Shown piece by piece: positions 53,170 to 64,000 of a stretch of DNA of 64,000 nt. The notes under the pieces are model-generated. The model had not been told where the DNA came from. It was given only the letters and a program-made list of their open reading frames with translations, and did no database searches. A program made the position numbers and the translations under genes. Position 1 is the first letter of the stretch, and each line of letters opens with the position of its first letter. The stretch comes from Myxococcales bacterium (GTDB lineage Bacteria; Myxococcota_A; Polyangia; Haliangiales; Haliangiaceae). Where the stretch lies: positions 86,995 to 150,994 of the forward strand of contig JAEUJY010000155.1 in the NCBI GenBank assembly GCA_016794525.1, written 5' to 3'.

Positions 53170-54735
53170 TCAGCGGTGATCCTGGGTGTGTGACGTCGGG
53201 CGGTGATCCTGGGTGTGAGGCGTCGGCGCGCTGGTGGTGCCGCTGGCCCCGACGCCGACGGTGATCGTCACGCCGCCGCTGATCGCCGCGCCCACCGCCG
53301 CGGCCGGGCCGCTGACCACGGTCGTCGTCGTCGTCGTCGTCGTCGTCGCGCCGCCGCTCGACTGCCCGAGCCAGTAGCCGGGGACCCACTGCCACTGGCC
53401 CATGCGCCACTCCCAGTGGCCCCCGGCCCACGCGTAGCCCGCCATCGGCGGCTCGCCGGGCTGCTCGTCGACGTCGGGCGGCATCGGCGTGCGCACGACC
53501 GCGCCCAGCCGGGTCAGCCGGGCCACCACCTGCGCCCGCGCGTCGATCACCGCCTGCGCGCGCGCCGCGGCCACCGCGTCGGCGGCGGCGCGGGCCGCGG
53601 CCGCCTCGGCGTCGAGCCGAAGCTGGGCCTCGAGCGCCAGCTGCCGCTGCCGCGCGCGCAGCTCGCGATCGCCGCCGCGCCGGACCAGCTGCTCGACGAC
53701 GCTGCGCCGGGTGCCCATGCAGCGGCCCCACACCCACTCCTCGTAGGTCGCGCCGTCGGAGATCACCGTCACCTCGCCGCCGCCGACCACCGCGACCTGG
53801 CCGCGCACCGCGACCTGGCCACCGGCGACGACCGCCGGGCGCGGCGCGACCGCGTGGGCCTGCAGCGACGCGGCGAGCTGCGCGCGGATCGCGCGGGCCG
53901 CCACCAGCTCGGCTTCGGCCGCCGCCTGGGCCTGCGCCGCCTGCCGCGCGCGGAACTCGACGTCGCCGCCGCGGGCCACCAGCTGCGCGCGCAGATCGCC
54001 GCGCACGACGATCGCGCCGGCCTGGGCCTGCGCCGCGATCCGGCGGGCGGTGTCGTCGAGGCGCGCCACCGCGAACGTGCCGAGCGCGCCGGCATCGTCG
54101 GGGCTGCGCGGCGCCAGCTCCATCGTGCACGCGCCGGCGTTGGCGTCGGGGACGACCAGCGTCGCGGTGCCGTGACGGTAGCCCTGGCCGACGTCGCCGG
54201 GCGGCAGCGCGACGTCGGTCGACACCGTCGCCGCGCCGACCTGGGCGCCGACCGCGGCGCCGTCGACCGCGACCGTGGCCTGGCCCTGCGCCGTCGGCGT
54301 CTGCACCGTCGTCGTCGCGGCGACCTGGCCGATCACCGCCTGGCCGACCGCGGCGCCCACCGCCGCCGCCGCGCGCCGCTCGCGCTCGCGCTGCTCCGTC
54401 AGCTCGCGCAGGCGCCGCGCCTGGTACGTCGCGAAGTCCTCGCCGACCACGCCGGCCACCGCGGCGCTGCCGCAGCGGATCGTCCAGTCGACCTCGGCCG
54501 CCCGGGGCAGCCACACGTCGAAGTCGACCCGGTAGGTCGAGTCGGGCGCGTCGGCCGGCACCGCCACCGCGGCGGGCAGCCCGGCGGTGGCCGAGGCGCC
54601 GGGGCCGACCGCGGCCGGCGCGCCGGCGACCACCACGCGGCCCTGGCCGAGCGGCTGGTAGCGCACCGCGGCACCGCCGCAGGCGCCCCCGAGCAGGACC
54701 ATCGAGACCAGGAACACGGGGCGAAGCGAGACCAT
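53170..54735 (-). CDS. WXXGXW/YXWXGXW-repeat lipoprotein
   Basis: 521 residues. Signal with Cys19 (VLLGGAC). A helical Ala/Arg-rich middle (LREL, RARQRQLALEAQLRLDAEA) separates a first beta part from the end region, which reads YAWAGGHWEWRMGQWQWVPGYW. That is the repeat 'G-x-W-x-W..G.W.W.pGyW' of the WXXGXW family, linked in other bacteria to envelope surface proteins. A run of nine Thr and a duplicated HTQDH ending follow. ATG 54735 gives the lipobox; ATGs upstream do not. It diverges from the 54821 gene. Confidence 0.7.
   Translation of the reverse strand: MVSLRPVFLVSMVLLGGACGGAAVRYQPLGQGRVVVAGAPAAVGPGASATAGLPAAVAVPADAPDSTYRVDFDVWLPRAAEVDWTIRCGSAAVAGVVGEDFATYQARRLRELTEQRERERRAAAAVGAAVGQAVIGQVAATTTVQTPTAQGQATVAVDGAAVGAQVGAATVSTDVALPPGDVGQGYRHGTATLVVPDANAGACTMELAPRSPDDAGALGTFAVARLDDTARRIAAQAQAGAIVVRGDLRAQLVARGGDVEFRARQAAQAQAAAEAELVAARAIRAQLAASLQAHAVAPRPAVVAGGQVAVRGQVAVVGGGEVTVISDGATYEEWVWGRCMGTRRSVVEQLVRRGGDRELRARQRQLALEAQLRLDAEAAAARAAADAVAAARAQAVIDARAQVVARLTRLGAVVRTPMPPDVDEQPGEPPMAGYAWAGGHWEWRMGQWQWVPGYWLGQSSGGATTTTTTTTTVVSGPAAAVGAAISGGVTITVGVGASGTTSAPTPHTQDHRPTSHTQDHR
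53175..53213. repeat. Direct repeat CGGTGATCCTGGGTGTG at the gene end
   Basis: Two copies about 21 bp apart encode the doubled HTQDH ending of the WXXGXW lipoprotein. Confidence 0.75.
53321..53347. repeat. Nine GTC triplets (poly-Thr in the lipoprotein)
   Basis: A clean trinucleotide tract encoding nine Thr in the minus-strand gene. Confidence 0.9.
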
Positions 54736-54820
54736 GCGGTCGTGCCTTGCAAGGCGGTCGCCAGGTCCCGGACGCCGGGCGGGTCCGGCGGTGGCGCGCG
54801 CCTTGCGAACGTGCGCCTCC

Positions 54821-55231
54821 ATGTCCCTTCGCCTGCTATCGAACTCGTGGATCCAGGCCGCCCGCACCCCCCGCGCGCGCCTCGAGCGTGAACGGCCGAT
54901 CACGGTCGGGTCCACCACACTGGGGCGCGCCCGCCTCGCCGGGATCGCGCTGGCCCTGGCGCTGGCCGCCTGCGGCGGCCACCACACCGATCACTACCGG
55001 GCGGCCACCGACAAGCAGACCACCTGCTGCGAGCACCTGGACGGCGCGCCCCGCGATCAGTGCCTGGCCGAGATCGTCCGGGTCGACGACGCCGCGGTCG
55101 CCCAGGCCACGGCCAACCAGCGCACCTACGCCTGCGTCGAGCGCAACTTCACCTGCGACCCGGCGACCGGGCGGGCCACGCCGGCGTCGAACCAGGCCCA
55201 GCTCGACTGCATCTCCGATCTGGGCGAGTGA
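54821..55231 (+). CDS. Probable small Cys-rich lipoprotein
   Basis: Up to 136 residues from ATG 54821. A lipoprotein-type hydrophobic stretch ALALALAACGG lies unusually far in (about residue 50), so the true start may be a later non-ATG codon near 54918. The mature part, HTDHYRAATDKQTTCCEHLD, continues to a C-terminal region with six Cys (TCDPATG, LDCISD). These spacings imply disulfides. No family recognised. It diverges from the WXXGXW lipoprotein and is followed 32 nt later by a small membrane protein gene. Confidence 0.5.
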   Translation: MSLRLLSNSWIQAARTPRARLERERPITVGSTTLGRARLAGIALALALAACGGHHTDHYRAATDKQTTCCEHLDGAPRDQCLAEIVRVDDAAVAQATANQRTYACVERNFTCDPATGRATPASNQAQLDCISDLGE

Positions 55232-55263
55232 CGGCGCGCGCGCCGCGCGCTACGCTCGCGGCG

Positions 55264-55518
55264 ATGGACGACGCTCGTGCTCGCCGGGTCGCGTTCGTGC
55301 GGGAGCACCGCTGGGGCCTGGCGTTCGCGATCGCGATCGGCCTGACCTTCCTGACGCTGCCGGTGCGCCCGCGCGGCGCCAGCCTCGCCTACGACCTGGT
55401 GCCGGCCGCCGCGCTCGGCGCGACGTGGTTGGCCGCCGGCGTCGTGCTCGGCGCGCTGGCGACGCTGTGGGCCCGGCCGCGGGCCGACGAGCTGCCGACC
55501 GCCCGCGCCCGCCGCTGA
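55264..55518 (+). CDS. Small two-helix membrane protein
   Basis: 84 residues. Two membrane segments (GLAFAIAIGLTFLTLP and ALGATWLAAGVVLGALATLW) with basic ends (RARRVAFVREHR; PRADELPTARARR), so both ends probably lie in the cytoplasm. Nothing else can be said of function. It ends before two perfect hairpins. Confidence 0.5.
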   Translation: MDDARARRVAFVREHRWGLAFAIAIGLTFLTLPVRPRGASLAYDLVPAAALGATWLAAGVVLGALATLWARPRADELPTARARR

Positions 55519-55546
55519 GCCGTCGCGCGCCGGCGCCGAAAACGCC

Positions 55547-55615
55547 GACGCCGGCCACGCGGCCGGCGTCGTCCTGGCTGGATCCAGGTCGCAGGGGAGG
55601 TCGAGGCGACCTCCC
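55547..55615. terminator. Two perfect hairpins between convergent genes (groEL side and plus side)
   Basis: GACGCCGGCC/GGCCGGCGTC with loop ACGC (55547-55570) and GGGAGGTCG/CGACCTCCC with loop AGG (55595-55615). The second ends 6 nt from the groEL stop. Confidence 0.75.
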
Positions 55616-55620
55616 GACGA

Positions 55621-57276
<1,656 letters not shown>

Positions 57277-57296
57277 GTTCTAGGCTCCTCTTTCCT

Positions 57297-57584
<288 letters not shown>

Positions 57585-57648
57585 GGGATCCTCGCGAGCG
57601 TTGGAGTCGTGGCCGGGCGCACGGAGGTCGTGGGCGCGGCGAACTTTG

Positions 57649-57675
57649 TTAGCACTCACCTGCTGTGAGTGCTAA
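57649..57675 (-). promoter_or_regulatory. Perfect CIRCE element (HrcA operator)
   Basis: TTAGCACTC, 9 nt, GAGTGCTAA: an exact match to the consensus inverted repeat bound by HrcA, placed upstream of groES. Confidence 0.97.
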
Positions 57676-57683
57676 CGGCGCGC

Positions 57684-57711
57684 ATACTAAGCGCGGTCGG
57701 GGGCCGCGCAA
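57684..57711 (-). promoter_or_regulatory. Candidate groES-groEL promoter
   Basis: On the minus strand TTGCGC (57711-57706) and TAGTAT (57689-57684) are separated by 16 nt. The CIRCE element lies just downstream, where repressor binding would block initiation. Confidence 0.45.
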
Positions 57712-57850
57712 GGGGCTACCTTTCCGAAATGTTTACCCCGTGGCAAAGCCCTATGTATGACGAGGGCTTACACGCGGCCTGCGGCTGAGCCGGCCTCGCG
57801 TCCGGCGCGCAACCCTACGACGAGGCTCGGGAACTTGCGTCTGGGCCGGC

Positions 57851-58429
57851 GTGGCCGATAACGGGATCATGGACGCTGTTACACCTGCTGCATCGGTGGA
57901 TGGCTTCTTCTACGAGGTCCTCACCGAATCTCTCGAGGCGGTCCACGTCCGGGCGACCGAACCGGCCGGCTGGTACCTGGTCACGCTGATGGGCGAGTTC
58001 ACCCGGGCCCGCCTGCCGGACGCGCCGCTGGCGCTGCGGCTGGCCGAGGCCAAGCTGGCGCCGCCGGCCGAGCGGGTGCGGACCCTCAAGGAGGTCGGCG
58101 ACACGTCGCTGTACGTCGCCGGGTTCTTCGCCGAGTCGCTGTCGAAGAAGCTGGTCGACGTCGACTACTACGTCGGGCTGGGCCGCGGCGCCTACGCCGA
58201 CCTGGCCGGGCAGCTGTCGGGCTCGCTGACCGAGGTCTACGGCGAGCTGGCCGAGAACTTCCCGGCGTTCGTCGAGGTGCTGGGCGAGGTCCGCCGCCGG
58301 GTCGACTTCGCCGGCGCCGACCTGATGAAGCTGTACGAGCAGTGGCTGCGCACCCGCGACGCGTGGATCGAGAAGAAGCTGCGGGCGCTGGGCGTGCTGG
58401 TCGAGACCGACGTGGCGATCCTCCAGTGA
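57851..58429 (+). CDS. Hypothetical helical protein, first of a coupled pair
   Basis: 192 residues from GTG 57851 (ATG 57869 is an in-frame alternative). Helical throughout, with no signal or membrane segment: DGFFYEVLTESLEAVHVRAT, RTLKEVGDTSLYVAGFFAES, and a long C-terminal amphipathic helix (LMKLYEQWLRTRDAWIEKKL). I do not recognise the family. Its TGA overlaps the GTG of the next gene by 4 nt, so the two products are probably made in equal amounts and may form a complex. Confidence 0.6.
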   Translation: MADNGIMDAVTPAASVDGFFYEVLTESLEAVHVRATEPAGWYLVTLMGEFTRARLPDAPLALRLAEAKLAPPAERVRTLKEVGDTSLYVAGFFAESLSKKLVDVDYYVGLGRGAYADLAGQLSGSLTEVYGELAENFPAFVEVLGEVRRRVDFAGADLMKLYEQWLRTRDAWIEKKLRALGVLVETDVAILQ

Positions 58430-59070
58430 CCGCCGCGGTGCTGGGGCGGCTGCAGGGCGGGCTCGAGCAGCTGTACCGGGTGGCCACCGGGCTGCCGATC
58501 GAGGCGTTCCTGATCGACGACGCGGCCCGGGCCACGCTGGGGCTGGCGCGGGCGCCGCGCGAGCAGCTGGTGGTCGTCGAGAGCGACGACGGCATCGACG
58601 TCGGGCTGTTCGTCGACCGCGCGGTGCTGGCCAACCTGGCCGCCTACGATCCCGGCAGCGGGCTCGACGATCGCAACCTGCCGGCGTTCCTGTACGCGCT
58701 CGAGGGCGTGTCGCACTTCGTCTACGCCGCCGTCTGCGCGCAGGGCGCGCGCGCGGTGTCGGCCCTCGAGCTCGAGCTGCAGGCCGAGGTCGACAAGTAC
58801 GTGACCTGCCTCCTGGCCGGCGACGCCGCGCCCGGCGCGTCGGCGGCGTTGCGGGCCCGGCTCTACGAGCAGCACAGCTACGAGCCCGATCTCGACGCCG
58901 ACGAGCGCGATCGCTACCGGGTGGCCAACGACAACGCCCGCCGCTACGCCGCCTCGCTCGAGCGGCGGTTCGTCGCCCGGCGCGCGATCGTCGACATGTT
59001 CGCCGAGCTACGCCGATTCTACCGTCTGCCGCTCGCCGGCAAGCTCGACGTCATCGGCCGCGCCGCGTGA
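58426..59070 (+). CDS. Hypothetical protein, second of the coupled pair
   Basis: 214 residues from GTG 58426. Mixed fold, cytoplasmic: AFLIDDAARATLGLARAPRE, VVVESDDGIDVGLFVDRAV, and a helical end (YRVANDNARRYAASLERRFV). The stretch EGVSHFVYAAV and EVDKYVTCLL recall regulatory domains but give no family. The last 63 nt overlap, tail to tail, the histidine-kinase gene on the other strand. Context with the receiver/kinase pair may be chance. Confidence 0.6.
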   Translation: MTAAVLGRLQGGLEQLYRVATGLPIEAFLIDDAARATLGLARAPREQLVVVESDDGIDVGLFVDRAVLANLAAYDPGSGLDDRNLPAFLYALEGVSHFVYAAVCAQGARAVSALELELQAEVDKYVTCLLAGDAAPGASAALRARLYEQHSYEPDLDADERDRYRVANDNARRYAASLERRFVARRAIVDMFAELRRFYRLPLAGKLDVIGRAA

Positions 59071-60372
59071 CGGCGGCGGCGGCAGCTCGACGGTGAACGT
59101 CGAGCCGACCCCGACCTCGCTGGCGACCGCGATCGTGCCGCCGAGCGCGTCGACCAGCCGCTTGACCAGCGCCAGGCCCAGCCCGACGCCGCCGTAGGCG
59201 CGCTCGTCGCCGCGATCGAGCTGGCGGAACGCCTCGAAGATCGCCTGCTGGTCCTCGGCGGCGATGCCGACGCCGGTGTCGGCGACGGTCAGCACCAGCC
59301 GATCGCCGGCGACGTGGGCCCGGACGTCGACCCGGCCGCCGGTCGGCGTGAACTTGGCGGCGTTGGCCACCAAGTTGACCAGCACGTGCGAGACCAGCCG
59401 GCGATCGGTCGTGACGATCGCGTCGGCGACGTCGGTGGCCAGCGTCAGCTGCTTGGTGCCCAGCATCCACCCGACCGAGGCGGTGACCTGCTCGACCAGC
59501 TCGCGCAGCGCGAACGTCGTCGCCTGGATCTCGACCCGGCCGACCTCGGCCCGCACCAGCGCCAGCAGGTCGTCGACCAGGTGCAAGAGCGACTGCGCGC
59601 TCTGCTTGATCGACTGCGCGGCCTGGCGCTGGCGATCGGTCGGGGGGCCGTAGACGCCGCTGGCGATCAGCTCGGCCAGCCCCGAGACGCCGTGGATCGG
59701 CGTGCGCAGCTCGTGGGTCACCGACGCCAGGAACACGCTCTTCTGCTTGCCGGCCTCGATCAGCTCGGCGGTGCGGGCCTCGAGCGCGGCCTCGCGATCG
59801 CGCAGCTTGCGCAGGATGCGGGTGGTGAAGAACGTCGGCACGCCGATCGCGAACGCGGCGTAGCCCATCACGACGACAAGGTGCCACGCCGACATCGGGC
59901 CGGTCAGCGGCGGCGCGGTGCCGGGCAGCGCGCCGGTGAGCTCGAGCACGCACATCGTCCCGTAGGCCAGCAGGATCGCGCCGGCGGTGAGCAGCGTCGT
60001 GCCCAGGTTCGACAGCAGCGCGACGACGCCGACCTCGATCACGTAGATCGCGAACAGCGGGCTCTGGACGCCGCCGGTGAAGTAGATCGCCGCGGTCATG
60101 CACCCGACGTCGGCCATCGTGTTGGCCGACATCACCTCGAGCGCGAAGCGCCAGCGCCGCGTCAGCGCGATCAGCGACGCCGTGTTGGTCGCCCCCTTGA
60201 TCGCCAGCAGGATCAGGAACTCGCGCCCGTACGGCACGAGATCGAAGAACACCGCCGACCCGGCGAGCAGCGCGAACGCGACCGCGATCAGGTAGCCCGA
60301 CCACACGCCGGCCAGGAGCCGCGTCCGGTACGCCGGGTGGCGGAGCTCCTCGACGAACGGCGGCAGCAGCAC
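59008..60372 (-). CDS. Membrane histidine kinase with six-helix sensor
   Basis: 454 residues from GTG 60372. About six membrane helices in residues 20-190 with little periplasmic sequence, then a short coiled coil (RDREAALEARTAELIEAGKQ). The phosphoacceptor is His220 in SVTHELRTPIHG. ATPase boxes: NLVANAAKFTPTGG, ADTGVGIAAEDQQAIFEAFR and GGVGLGLALVKRLVDALGG. The membrane part resembles MHYT/7TM-type sensors that detect hydrophobic or membrane signals. It follows a lone receiver gene by 16 nt. The 3' end overlaps a plus-strand gene by 63 nt. Confidence 0.9.
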   Translation of the reverse strand: MLLPPFVEELRHPAYRTRLLAGVWSGYLIAVAFALLAGSAVFFDLVPYGREFLILLAIKGATNTASLIALTRRWRFALEVMSANTMADVGCMTAAIYFTGGVQSPLFAIYVIEVGVVALLSNLGTTLLTAGAILLAYGTMCVLELTGALPGTAPPLTGPMSAWHLVVVMGYAAFAIGVPTFFTTRILRKLRDREAALEARTAELIEAGKQKSVFLASVTHELRTPIHGVSGLAELIASGVYGPPTDRQRQAAQSIKQSAQSLLHLVDDLLALVRAEVGRVEIQATTFALRELVEQVTASVGWMLGTKQLTLATDVADAIVTTDRRLVSHVLVNLVANAAKFTPTGGRVDVRAHVAGDRLVLTVADTGVGIAAEDQQAIFEAFRQLDRGDERAYGGVGLGLALVKRLVDALGGTIAVASEVGVGSTFTVELPPPPSRGAADDVELAGERQTVESA

Positions 60373-60388
60373 GGCGGCGCCGCCGGGC

Positions 60389-60766
60389 CTAGGCCGCCGG
60401 GCCGATCAACGTCTGGACCTTGGCCAGCAGCTGGCCGAGGTCGAAGGGCTTGGTCAGGTAGCCGGCGGCGAGGCTGGGCGCGGCCAGCCGGTCGCGCTCG
60501 TCCTTGGGCGTGTACACCGCGCTCATCAGCAAGACCGGCATCTGCGCGCCGGCGGCGGTGCGCTTGACCTCGAAGCACACCTCGAAGCCGCTCTTGCGCG
60601 GCAGCTGCACGTCGATGAGCATCAGGTCGGGCTGCTCGCTGTGGAACGCGGCGATGCCCTCGACCCCGTTGACTGCGGCGCGCATCGCGTAGCCGTTGGC
60701 GCCCAGGTAGTCGGTGAGGATCTGCAGGTTGACGGGGTCGTCCTCGACCACCAGGATCTTCTTCAT
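60389..60766 (-). CDS. Single-domain response regulator (CheY-like)
   Basis: 125 residues: one receiver. ILVVEDDPVNLQILTDYL, phosphoacceptor Asp52 in LMLIDVQLPRKSG, Thr/Ser place LLMSAVYT, and Lys106 in YLTKPFD. No output domain, so it acts by protein contact or as a phospho-relay step. It is upstream of the histidine kinase gene in the same unit. ATG 60766 is well placed. Confidence 0.92.
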   Translation of the reverse strand: MKKILVVEDDPVNLQILTDYLGANGYAMRAAVNGVEGIAAFHSEQPDLMLIDVQLPRKSGFEVCFEVKRTAAGAQMPVLLMSAVYTPKDERDRLAAPSLAAGYLTKPFDLGQLLAKVQTLIGPAA

Positions 60767-60892
60767 CGCGCGCCTCCGGGGCTGGTCGGGCGAGCCGCGA
60801 CCGCTCCCCTCAGCGTAACTCGGATCTGCGAGATCGGGTAAGGATTGGCGATTGTCGCGTCACACCTGAGGGGCGACGGCCTCTGTCAGGGC

Positions 60893-61927
60893 ATGACGAC
60901 GAACCAAGGGTATGTCCAGACTCGCTGTCCCCGTTGCGGTGCCGGGGCGTGGGCGCTCCCGACCCAGGCCGTGCCGTGCCAGAGCTGCGGCCAGGCGGTG
61001 GGCCCGATCGGCGCCGCCGCGATGGCGCCCCCGGCGGCCCCGATCCCGCCGGCGCAGATGCCGTACGGGACCGGCGCGGGCGCGCCCTACGGTCAGCAGG
61101 CGGCGCCCTACGGCGGCCAGGCGGCGCCCTACGGCGGCCAGGCGGCCAACCCCTACGCCGGCCAGCAGCAGTTCGCGGGCGCGTACCCCGGCTCGGCGCC
61201 CGCGCCGATGCCGGCGGCGGCCCCAGCGGCGGCGGCGCCCGCGGCGGCCCCGGCCAGCCCGGCGGCGCAGTTCTCGGTCAACGTCGGCGGCATCAAGATC
61301 CCGTTCAAGCTGGGCGGCGGCGGCGGGATGTCGAAGTTCAAGATCATCGGCTCGGTGGTGCTGGCCATCGCGCTGTCGATCGCCGGCGTGTTCATCAAGA
61401 TGAAGATGGGCGGCACCGCCAAGGGCAACCTGTCGTATTCGAGCCTCGGCGTCGACAGCAAGAAGCCCGACGGCGACAAGCTGATCACGGCGCTGGCGAC
61501 CCCGGCCAAGAAGTGGAAGAAGGACGCGATCTGGTGGTCGGCCAACTTCCAGGCCGTCGACGCCGAGGGCCGGGTCGACGTGTCGAAGGGCGCCGAGGTG
61601 GTCTACATCTCGGAGAACGGCGTGCAGTCGCACGCCAAGAGCATCCGCAAGGACTCGATCAAGAAGTACGGCGCGGGCTCGGCCGGCGTGAGGCACAGCG
61701 ACCTGTGGGGCGCGACCGATCCGTGGGAGGGCGTCGAGAAGCACCCCGAGCCGCAGTGCAAGATCAAGGACGTCATGGCCATCGTCGGCAAGCAGCTGCC
61801 GGCCGGCAAGACCGTGCGCGTGACCTTCGACCCGAAGTTCGCCGACTACTACGCCTGGCGCGTGCTCAGCGACAACCCGAAGATCGACGCGCTCTACGCC
61901 TTCTCGGACTGCAGCGAGATCAAGTAG
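60893..61927 (+). CDS. Zinc-ribbon protein with Pro/Ala/Tyr linker, membrane helix and exported domain
   Basis: 344 residues. N-terminal zinc ribbon with Cys pairs (RCPRCGAG; PCQSCGQA, about residues 11-32). Then a repeated YGGQAAPYGGQAA linker and an Ala/Pro stretch, one membrane helix (IIGSVVLAIALSIAGVFIKM, about residues 147-166) and a Lys-rich soluble domain (about 185-344) with GKTVRVTFDPKFADYYAWRV. Similar 'zinc ribbon - linker - helix - domain' proteins are common in myxobacteria. The function is unknown. The ATG 60893 start precedes MTTNQGYVQTRCP, preferred over an upstream in-frame start. Confidence 0.65.
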   Translation: MTTNQGYVQTRCPRCGAGAWALPTQAVPCQSCGQAVGPIGAAAMAPPAAPIPPAQMPYGTGAGAPYGQQAAPYGGQAAPYGGQAANPYAGQQQFAGAYPGSAPAPMPAAAPAAAAPAAAPASPAAQFSVNVGGIKIPFKLGGGGGMSKFKIIGSVVLAIALSIAGVFIKMKMGGTAKGNLSYSSLGVDSKKPDGDKLITALATPAKKWKKDAIWWSANFQAVDAEGRVDVSKGAEVVYISENGVQSHAKSIRKDSIKKYGAGSAGVRHSDLWGATDPWEGVEKHPEPQCKIKDVMAIVGKQLPAGKTVRVTFDPKFADYYAWRVLSDNPKIDALYAFSDCSEIK

Positions 61928-61949
61928 CGCTCACGGCGCCCGCACGCGG

Positions 61950-61965
61950 TCGCCGATCACGGCGA
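61950..61965. terminator. Short hairpin between convergent genes
   Basis: TCGCCG and CGGCGA pair around ATCA between the stops of the zinc-ribbon gene and panC. Modest stem. Confidence 0.4.
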
Positions 61966-61975
61966 GACGCCCCGC

Positions 61976-62838
61976 TCAAGGTTGCAGCACGCGGTTGTCG
62001 ATCAGCCGCGTCGTGCCGACGAAGGCCGCCACCGCCATCACGGCGCGGCGGTCGAGCCGCGTCAGGGGCGCCAGGTCGTCGGCGCCGCGCAGCTCGAGGT
62101 AGTCGAGGCGGGCGTCGGGGGCCTCCGCGAACGGGGCCCGGGCGGCGGCGAGCAGGGCGGCGGCGTCGCGCTCGCCGGCGGCCACCGCGGCGGCCGCGGC
62201 GGCCAGGCCCCGCGACAGCGCCAGCGCCTGGCGGCGGTGGTCGGGCGCCAGGTAGACGTTGCGCGAGCTCATCGCCAGGCCGTCCGGTTCCCGGACGATC
62301 GGCAGGCCGACCACCTCGATGCCGAAGTCGAGATCGCGCACCAGCCGGCGGATGATCGCCAGCTGCTGGAAGTCCTTCTCGCCGAAGAACGCCAGGTGCG
62401 GGCGGGTCAGGTTGAACAGCTTGGTGACGATCGTCGCGACGCCGGCGAAGTGGCCGGGGCGGCGCTCGCCGCACATCGGCTGCTCGAGCTCGCGCACGGT
62501 GACGAAGGTCTGCGCGCCGGGGCCGTACATCGCGGCGACGTCCGGGCAGAACGCCAGGTCGACGCCGCAGCTCCGGGCCTTGGCCAGGTCGCCGTCCTCG
62601 TCGCGCGGGTAGCGCGCCAGATCCTCGGTCGGCCCGAACTGCGTCGGGTTGACGAAGATCGTCAGGATGACGACGTCGGCGCGGGCCCGGGCCGCGCGCA
62701 GGAGCGACAGGTGCCCCTCGTGCAGGTAGCCCATCGTCGGCACCACCGCGAGCGTGCGGCCGTCGCGGCGGAGGTCTTCGACCTTCGCGCGCATCGCGGC
62801 CGGATCGCGGATGATCTCGAACGGCAACCGCGACGCGG

Positions 62839-62842
<4 letters not shown>
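61976..62842 (-). CDS. panC: PanC, pantothenate synthetase
   Basis: 288 residues from GTG 62842. Clear family signatures: [20 protein letters not shown] (HxGH nucleotide motif at 41-44), [48 protein letters not shown], and [15 protein letters not shown] (the KMSKS-like region). It joins pantoate and beta-alanine using ATP in vitamin B5 synthesis. GTG overlaps the panB TGA by 4 nt, a coupled panB-panC unit. Confidence 0.97.
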
Positions 62843-63690
<848 letters not shown>

Positions 63691-63834
63691 GTCGTCTCCG
63701 GTCGCCGTCCGTGGAGTGGATCGACGCCGAGCACACTGTAGCGCCAATTTTCGGTCGTGGGGCCCGAACTGCAACCCGCCGGTCTATCAGCGCGTACGGC
63801 GTAGACCTAGCGAGGTCGCCTCGCGGGCGCTCGG

Positions 63835-64000
63835 CTAGGGCGCGCGGACCGCGACCCGGACCGTCAGCCAGTTGCCCGGCGCCAGGGTCGGCAGCCGGAT
63901 CGTCGCGCCGACCTCCTCGAGGCAACGCAGCGCGGCGTCGCGGTCGCCGTCGTCGGCGGTCGGCGCGAGCAGGTAGTAGGCCGACACGCCGGGCCGGTAC
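63835..64000 (-). CDS. C-terminal end of an unknown gene (5' truncated at the window edge)
   Basis: The last 54 residues are readable up to TAG at 63835. They include YYLLAPTADDGDRDAALRCL and end in a strand LTVRVAVRAP. Too short for a family call. It reads on the minus strand, toward panB. Confidence 0.4.
   Translation of the reverse strand, partial: YRPGVSAYYLLAPTADDGDRDAALRCLEEVGATIRLPTLAPGNWLTVRVAVRAP

Noticed and set aside
57721..57850. Plus-strand promoter (TTTACC, then TATGAC at 18 nt) before the 57851 gene.
   Set aside because: Only 4 of 6 matches in each box; too weak to list as a feature.

Overview
The window is very GC-rich, with third codon positions almost always G or C. It reads as chromosomal DNA from a myxobacterium (Myxococcota, most likely the Haliangiales/Kofleriaceae/Polyangiales side). 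The supports are: a MYXO-CTERM sorting tail and three Cys-rich DUF4215-type repeats on one secreted protease (17641-20736); many lipoproteins with Asp/Ala/Pro-rich linkers; an NtrC-type two-component system; and an Ada-AlkA fusion beside a separate methyltransferase. I see no phage, plasmid, transposase, CRISPR, rRNA or tRNA signal. I call 58 protein genes, two of them cut by the window edges. At least 17 look like lipoproteins.

Layout. 1-4571: end of a secreted choice-of-anchor-like protein, a TonB-like protein, an M16 peptidase lipoprotein and a small lipoprotein. 4643-9863 (minus): Tat-exported amine oxidase, then an msrP-msrQ methionine sulfoxide repair pair in which the MsrQ-like protein carries its own flavin/NAD and 2Fe-2S electron-input domains, then a LolA-like lipoprotein. 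9949-14467 (plus): PYROXD2-like flavoprotein, two tandem RlaP-type nucleotidyltransferases, a lipoprotein. 14493-20736: VTT-domain membrane protein, lipoprotein, SCCPDH-like dehydrogenase, the MYXO-CTERM metallopeptidase. 20924-24567 (minus): a compact operon of an Asn-Gln coiled-coil repeat protein, a lone cyclic-nucleotide-binding-fold protein, and a transporter-like membrane protein fused to HEAT-like and cyclic-nucleotide-binding domains. 24691-29404: PHM-like copper lipoprotein, NAD-isocitrate dehydrogenase, an ArsR-like repressor and a quinone oxidoreductase that share an upstream sequence element. 29583-38525: mostly lipoproteins, a stand-alone MshEN-like protein, a PQQ-type sugar dehydrogenase with a compositionally foreign 3' end, TauE/SafE, and argC.

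38690-47112: AAA ATPase fused to a propeller-like domain, then histidine kinase, DUF2339 membrane protein and sigma-54 response regulator. 47116-55518: delta-60-repeat lipoprotein, ogt and Ada-AlkA DNA-alkylation repair pair, a periplasmic coiled-coil/outer-membrane-barrel pair and small lipoproteins. 55621-57675: groES-groEL behind a perfect CIRCE element. 57851-64000: an unknown two-gene unit convergent with a receiver/histidine-kinase pair, a zinc-ribbon membrane protein, panB-panC, and the end of an unknown gene.

Gene ends are often marked by perfect hairpins with 3-6 nt loops and no U-run, several sharing a GGGAGG/CCTCCC stem. All functions are inferred by reading the sequence; no database search was possible.
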